Source: Platerodrilus igneus (Eukaryota; Arthropoda; Insecta; Coleoptera; Lycidae). From it: a DNA stretch of 64,000 nt. Below are positions 57,762-64,000 of this stretch, in pieces. The position numbers were made by a program, and so were the translations under genes. The notes under the pieces were generated by a model. The model made no database searches, was not told where the DNA came from, and was given only the letters and a program-made list of their open reading frames with translations. The stretch spans positions 372,001-436,000 of the forward strand of contig JARFIW010000139.1 of NCBI GenBank assembly GCA_036346225.1, given 5' to 3'. Every line of letters starts with the position of its first letter. Position 1 is the first letter of the stretch.

Positions 57762-59035
57762 AATTAAATAGAATCATTAAAACTTAAGTTAGACGCAACG
57801 ATGTATAATTGAAAGACATATTACAAAAGATTAATGGAAGTTCATAAACCAGACATGAGAACGGATGTGAATACATTGTGTTCTAGATATAACTTGACAC
57901 TGCAGGTGCAGGTCACAATAGACTGTAAGAAACTTATTGTTAGAATTAAGATTGTTACTTTATATAGTATAAATGAATAAAGAAAATAACAGACATGAGC
58001 ACTGCAAGTTCCCACAAGCAATGTGAGGGGCAGGAACAGCATAAACACCCTCAGGAGAGCAAGATGGCCAGTCAGTCTCAAGCTTCGCAACTTTAACATT
58101 GTTGGTTGTTCAAGCTACTCAAATTTAGTTTAATTAATTTAATTAGTGAAAGTAAATTTTGATTGTTAAAACGTTAATGAATATAACGCAACCAATTGTT
58201 AATTTCCATTGTAATTTTTGTTTTAAATAAATTTGTTAGAAGAGTTTTTGGAAGAAGCCTTTTTAAAAAGCCGCTCCAAGAGGCCTAAAATCTAACTCGC
58301 GGCGTATGAGTACTTGTACCTTTGAAACATTTTTGATTACCTAAAATTCTAATCTTGTATATTTATTATGAAGGTCATATTTAGAAATTACCTACCCTGT
58401 ATTTTTAGTTCCTTAATTTAAAAATATTGTCCAATGTTATATGATTACGAATCATCCGGTATAAATTACTTTACAATTATTAAAGACCATTGTACAGTTT
58501 CTTTTCTTGCGTTATTAAAGAGGTTTCTATACCAGCTTCAAACTCTGTTTTTGTATGATATGCAATACAAAATAATCCAAGGATGCCCAGCGGCGTGTTT
58601 GTCTTGCTAGGAACTAAGATAACGGAATCGTATGGACACGAGGCAATCGCTTTTAGTTGTTATTGGGAGAAGGTGTAGTCAAAGATACTGAAGGGCGACA
58701 GGCGTTATGCCATTTAATCTTTATGAATAAGAGTTCGAGCATATAGTGGTGTAAATCAACAATGGTTCGTATAGTTAATTCTTAATATCTTATTTCTGTT
58801 TCTTCTAGTTTTTGTAGTGCAAATAACTACGAATAAATTTAATCTTAAGGCAACTAATTTTAGTGCAATTATTGCCTTCAACTATTAAATTATAGAAAGA
58901 TTTGAGTTATACCAAAGAGAAAAACACATTCCGTGCTCAGAATTCTAAATTTCAAAATCCGTTCCAATGTATTTCCGTTATAAATTTTAAAAAAGAATTC
59001 TGACGAGACACTTCCTGTGGTGTTATTTCCTTCAG
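57758..59035. other. A+T-rich, no gene recognised
   Basis: Nothing supported before the candidate exon at 59036. Confidence 0.4.
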
Positions 59036-59154
59036 ATGGTTATCCAACCTCATGCAGCATAGGAGGATCATGTCTCCAATTCTGTCTCTCCTTTAGTTCG
59101 TGCTTCAAACACATGACAAAAGGCCTTTCGGGTCCGTTTCACATTGGTGACGCG
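59036..59154 (+). other. Candidate internal exon, cysteine-rich, unknown gene
   Basis: A pyrimidine-rich acceptor (GTTATTTCCTTCAG) ends at 59035 and a consensus donor GTAAGT starts at 59155. The 119-nt interval has one open frame (phase: two bases, then 39 codons), reading GYPTSCSIGGSCLQFC, LSFSSCFKHMTKGLSGP and FHIGDA. It has four Cys within 17 residues and is G+C-richer than its surroundings. No family is recognised and no partner exons were found. Confidence 0.35.
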
Positions 59155-59298
59155 GTAAGTACAACAAGTGCTTGTTACACCAGTAACGTCTAGATCAACA
59201 ACCGCCGTCCTTCCATAAAACATTATTAACGTTCTGAATATTTTGATTTAAAGATATAAAAATCATCATAAGATGTTTCAATTCTAAGTTTTGAATAC

Positions 59299-60539
59299 TG
59301 CTACATACCTAGACGTAGCGAGAAGAAAAGTAAATATCAGGCTAACTACCAAACGCGGAGAGTGGGAAGGGGTGATTCGTCTACATACCAAAAACAACAA
59401 GAAAAAATAAAACACGTCGCCCACAATTATCTATTAACAAATAAAAATAAATAAAGGATTCTGTACACACAAGCAAAAGAAATAAATCAAACGTTACTAT
59501 TTCAAGACAAACAACTAGGTGATATGAACAATTTAGTACTTTAGATACGAAGTGCGCATCTCGTATTTTACACTAAATAAAAGTATTTAGTAGTAAATGA
59601 ACATGTGAGAGCTTTTGTCAAGCGTATTTAAAATTGCACCTAATACTTTTTAGAGCATAAACTAATCAGTAAGAAAGAATTAACGTGTGTCTGTCAAACA
59701 TTTTTAACAATGGTACATCACACCTGTAGAGCGATAATATCGATTCGCGGCATCAAACAATAGTCCAACAGTGTCACGTTTATTATTACGTAACTACACC
59801 AAACGTTGATACGAAATATGCCATTGACATACACAAAAGGAAACAAGTTGTATACCTCTATGTGTCTAGATACCTAGCTTGAAAGCCGTCGAGAGTGACT
59901 CAGCACAGCAACGCCACGGTCGTCGGGATCTATTTACCCTGCTACCATAACTACAGCAGTAATCCACAGACAAAGGCAGCTGGTCCACGGCAAAGAACAG
60001 GTCGGCTACCACAAAGAAAGAACTTATTTGGCCTACAACTAGAAAAAGCAATACACGCAAAACACCTCCCAGTTGCCGAACAAAAAAAAACAAACGTGCA
60101 TTGCTTTTGAAATACTGTGACAAATAATGTAGAAAATATTTAGATGCACAAGCTGCAGAATCAAATTGAACATTCGTTCCAATGACACGAATTCGAACTG
60201 CAAATCCTCGCTTATCGAAGCGCGATTAAAACTGGAAAACACGGTTTTATCGGATAGTTCAATACACTATTTAGACGAAGATCTAGATGGAAAACACATA
60301 AAAAACAATTATAAGTTATCGGAAGGTTTAACAAACTAACGAATACCTACAACAGGATATAAACTATTTAATTGTAGCATAAACTTGTCGTTTCAAAGCA
60401 ACTAGGTTTAAGTTGAGAAATTATTAGAGAGCGTGTTTATGATTAATTATGTTAAAGGATTTAACAGTAGAAACGGAATTTATTCGAGCGGGCGCTGAAT
60501 TAACCAGGGAAATTTTAAAAGCAAAATTGGAACGTAACA
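59299..60539 (-). mobile_element. Solo LTR of the 1.24-kb Gypsy family
   Basis: It starts TGCTACATACCTAGACG and ends GGAACGTAACA in plus orientation, flanked by ATAC on both sides (59295-59298 and 60540-60543). Its length of 1241 bp equals the LTR at 37671-38911. Confidence 0.9.
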
Positions 60540-60633
60540 ATACATTAAAATTGATATGGTATTTAGTTTGTTTGATATTAAAAATTATTCCCTACATTTT
60601 TCCCTTTCTTTTGCTTAGCAAAATTTATGAGAA

Positions 60634-60676
60634 ATAAAAGTTAAAACGTTAAAACGTTAAAAACGTTAAAACGTTC
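60634..60676. repeat. Short tandem repeat, AAAACGTT units
   Basis: About five copies of an 8-9 bp unit (AAAACGTT). Confidence 0.85.
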
Positions 60677-61235
60677 TAAGCTGACATTTTGTAAATCAAA
60701 TATTTGAGTTTTATAATGAAGTTTGTACACGTAAATCAGGCTTTTACCGGTGTCCTATGTACAAGTATATACAGTGCCACCAAACAAATATTAATCTCGG
60801 AAAATATGCGGACTATGACAATATATAATATGACCAATTAGAATATCGAATTGCTCTGTTGTACATTGCGAACACAGAAATTTAATTAATATGCAGATTG
60901 ATAGTGATGGGTGTCTTCAGCGCTATTGATAACGCTGTTTATCGAGTCGTATAAGCAAAATGTGTTTGTGATATAAATCACTTTAAAGGATTTAGTTATG
61001 CTTAATAGTGCGAAATAACTAGGAAGAACAAAAATTATCACAACGCGACTACTCGCATCGCTCGATATCTGTTATTTAGTTATTTATCTATCATAGCCAA
61101 CCCCAAATGCACATAACCTTTCTGGCTTTCTTATTGTATAATTGTCCTGCGTTTTTACGATTTTTCAATTATTGTTTCATTATAATCAACCTTATTAACG
61201 GTTTTATCAAAACTACACATCTTCGTTGCAACATT
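60677..61235. other. No gene seen
   Basis: A+T-rich spacer. Confidence 0.4.
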
Positions 61236-61690
61236 AAAAGTTTATCATCATTATCATTAGGTCTTCAGTCCTGGAACTGGTTAGATGTGTATACCCTCAT
61301 TGTTTCCTATTCAGAGCTAGCCTACACATTTCCCTGAAATTTATACTGCGTGCAATGGTCTGATCTAGGTCCAAATCTACCTCTTTTTTCCTATCTCTGC
61401 TTGTAATATATCCCGCACTACTCCCCAAATGCTTTAGAACGTGTCCTATTCTTCTATTTCTCCCAGTTTTTCTCACAGAAATCCTTCTTCCTCTATTACT
61501 TCTAGAACCTCTTTGTTATTAAATTTGTCTATCTATAGTATCATCGTCATACATCTGAAGCATCACATTCCAAAAGGATTTTTACCTTTTTCCTGTTTGC
61601 TTCTCTTACTGTCGCTATTTTATAGCCGTACAGTGGTGTGATCTACGCATATGCTTTCAACTGTTTTTCCATGTTTTCGAAGCGTTTACT
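61236..61690 (-). mobile_element. LINE-A copy 6, 3' fragment
   Basis: The minus strand carries the reverse transcriptase C-terminal region (CATATGCG..GTGTACGGCT-type sequence, then ATTTCAGGGAAATGTGTAGG) and the 3' end CCTAATGATAATGATGATAA. It is 5'-truncated and broken by stops. Confidence 0.65.
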
Positions 61691-63255
61691 CTATGTGCTT
61701 AATGGAACAATTCATTAAATGCTTTATTATACTGTGATATTTCTATTTAATTTAACATAACATCACGGATCAAGTTCAGTATCTACTTCTAACTCAAACC
61801 CACCCTGATTACAGAGCCGTAATACCTTGGCTTAGCTCGACACAGAGCATAGAGGTATGTACAAATATCACCAGAATCATACCTAATTACTTAGTAGATT
61901 GTCGCTGACGAGTCTATTTCAGCTAAAAGCTACTAAAAGATAAGGACAAAAATACGTATGTACAATAATACATTTAGATACAATCGTCAAACTAGAACCA
62001 ATATCTGAACAAAATTTACACCATTAAATAGTCAACAATGGGTTACTGATCATGCGCTTAACATTCTTAGAATGCAAGCAACCTACGTGCCATACAAGAG
62101 CAAGCAAGCAATAGTTGTTGGCCGCAATATTCCCTCACGCAAGCTGTGAAGGGTGTTGGTAATATTTTAATAAGTAACGAACAGTTGAAAGGAAACACGA
62201 AGTATTGATGTGAAAACCTAAAACATATTATTGAAGTCAGTTGACAACTGTATGTCAATTTTGTAATAGTATATTTTATAACATTCCTAAGCATTAAATG
62301 AAAAAAAAATTAAATACCCACGTGTGTACACTTTAATGGTATATAACACAACTTGTGCATTTACTTGACAATAGTGTAAAGATTTTCTTTATAAGTGCCT
62401 GATTAAATTTACAGTTAAATGGTGCTCCTGTCAAGAAATAATGTTTACAATTTAGAATTTAAATCACGCGTTTTATATATCACAAATGCGAAATACACTT
62501 TATTAAAGAAGGTTTTAATAACATATTAGTAAAAAACATCAATGCAAAACTAACACATAAAAATATAGTAACATAGGGTCCAGAAAGCGATTTTCAGTTG
62601 TATTTTAATGGTAACGTTTCGAAAATTCTGGACTATCAAATATAGGTCTAGATAAGGAACTTAAAAGTGTAATATATCTAATGCGGACTCGTAAACAAAA
62701 GAACTGGAAAAGTTTGTTTCCTAACTGAGCTATTACAAACTTGCAATAATAAAAGTGTAGCGAATTGGTATATTTAAATATATAGAAACTGAAATAATCT
62801 TTAAATAAACCAGGCAGTAAAATTTACAAGTACGAAATCGAACGTAACAGACGTAACACCATGAATCTTGTGCAAAAGTCATTTTATTTTTTAACAGTTA
62901 TTTATTGATATTTATGAAATGTACAGCTGTATGTTTAAATACACAAAAAAACTTTTAACAAAAACTGTAAAATTACAGTGTTTTTAATATAAAATCTTAC
63001 TTTTGTTAGGTAATTTGTAAGAGTATTTGCTGTGTTAAATTCGCTATGATTTGGTCTTAGTATTTATTGATTCACTATACCGTTTGTGGATATTAATATT
63101 ACATTAATTTATTAAAGTATTTTATAACACCTAACCTAAAAAATAACATTTTAATGCCCCACAAGAATTCTTACAAAGAGTGTACTCTACTGCTATCATT
63201 GCCTCCAGGTCACATCCTTCCAGGGTTAATATTTGCATGGAACAGGTTCAGTCGC
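61691..63255. other. A+T-rich, no gene recognised
   Basis: No element or coding signal seen. A minus frame at 62067-62294 has no known domain. Confidence 0.4.
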
Positions 63256-63525
63256 GAGAGGGGCTCACTGGCGTAGTTGGTATGCATGTGACTACTATGC
63301 CCAAGATACCGGATTCGAATCGGGACTAGGTCCGCTTGAAAAATGTTAAGCGAGCATTTTTCACAAAAACATGCCCTCGTTTGGATGATAGGTAAAATGT
63401 AGGTTCCGTGTCTGAGTGTTGTCACGCACGTTAAAAATCTCTACTTTGCTTGGAACAGCAGTGATTCGGCAAGATTCAAAATTTCCAGATAAAAGAAAAC
63501 TCGCTTTCCGGTCATTGTAGTACCA
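63256..63525 (+). mobile_element. tRNA-derived SINE, copy 2, tail cut short
   Basis: This is the best-preserved head of the family: A box TGGCGTAGTTGGTA and B box GGATTCGAATCGG. The body includes GTTAAGCGAGCATTTTTCAC. The tail stops at CATTGTAGTACCA where copy 3 begins. Confidence 0.85.
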
Positions 63526-63753
63526 CACCCAAGGTCCCAGGTTTGAATCCCGACACGGTCCGCTTGAAAAATGTTAGGCGAGCATTTCTCACAATATACG
63601 CCGTCGTTCGGAAGAGAGGTAAAATAGAGGTCCCGTGTGTGAGTGTTGTTTGAAAGAGCAAGGGTTCGGTAAAATACAAAATTTTTCAGTTAAAAAAACT
63701 CGTCTCCTGGTCAATATAGTACCTTCGGGTGGAGTATTGGAAAATCACATGTA
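63526..63753 (+). mobile_element. tRNA-derived SINE, copy 3, head cut short and fused to copy 2
   Basis: It begins inside the tRNA-like part (ACCCAAGGTCCC), has the B box GGTTTGAATCCCG, and ends GGAAAATCACATGTA. A second partial tail (CATTGTAGTTCCGTAGGG to CAAATGTA) follows to 63799. Confidence 0.85.
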
Positions 63754-64000
63754 GGGTCATTGTAGTTCCGTAGGGTGTATCATTGGAAAATCAAATGTAG
63801 TTTTGTAATTTTGTTGATTTATTGTTGGTGGATGCATATCAGATTCACTATCTGCTTGAACGGACTGAACACGGAAATTTACGACAGCCAACCAAATTGC
63901 ATACACATAATGAAACCATACCTGTACCAAATACTTCGTGTTAAACAATGAAAATATTCCGTGTGTATTATGTTGCAATCTTTCAATGCCACCTAGTGCA

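Noticed and set aside
60449..60637. 62-codon open frame with a hydrophobic end
   Set aside because: It crosses the solo LTR end at 60539 and its target duplication, so it is a chance fusion.

Overview
The window is A+T-rich eukaryotic DNA, very probably from an insect. I base this on short spliceosomal introns, a tRNA-derived SINE, and animal-type elements: pogo-like, hAT, PIF/Harbinger, Gypsy with long LTRs, and an RTE-like LINE. The species cannot be read from the sequence. No complete, intact host gene was found. Almost all recognisable content is transposable elements, mostly decayed and often nested.

Layout. Bases 1-559 (minus) hold the 5' end of a TTF-type zinc-finger (ZMYM1/hAT-like) gene that runs off the left edge. 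Then come a decayed LINE-A copy (1.5-3.2 kb), a long hairpin element (3.5-3.8 kb) and an LTR remnant with its primer-binding site (5.1-6.0 kb). A complete but inactivated pogo-like DNA transposon with TA duplication lies at 11.9-14.8 kb, next to a truncated Gypsy element (14.9-17.9 kb). A segment bounded by two equal (AT)18 tracts follows (18.7-20.8 kb). A non-autonomous hAT with an exact 8-bp target duplication (22.6-25.6 kb) has a solo LTR nested in it. At 26.9-30.9 kb there are a candidate cysteine-rich exon, a SINE with a 14-bp duplication, and the Myb-like and transposase halves of a possible PIF/Harbinger element, separated by LINE-B fragments and a 92-bp tandem repeat. The best LINE-A copy is at 31.3-34.5 kb with a modular 3' tail to 35.5 kb. 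A Gypsy deletion derivative (36.4-38.9 kb) sits in a tandem repeat whose second unit preserves the empty insertion site. From 40 to 46 kb there are copies of an unnamed repeat family (called R here) and a second gag/protease relic. From 46.8 to 55.7 kb two more LINE-A copies occur. One carries an inverted duplication. The other is split by a 1.7-kb segment bounded by two equal (AT)16 tracts, which contains an in-phase two-exon open frame on the minus strand. The last 8 kb hold a candidate exon, a second solo LTR, a LINE-A 3' end and a SINE dimer.

The genes do not form a pathway. The window is a record of nested insertions whose order can partly be read: solo LTR after hAT, AT-bounded segment in LINE-A, and Gypsy after duplication of the tandem unit. 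The least explained items are the two AT-tract-bounded segments with coding traces, family R with its conserved intron-like boundaries, and the two isolated exon candidates.
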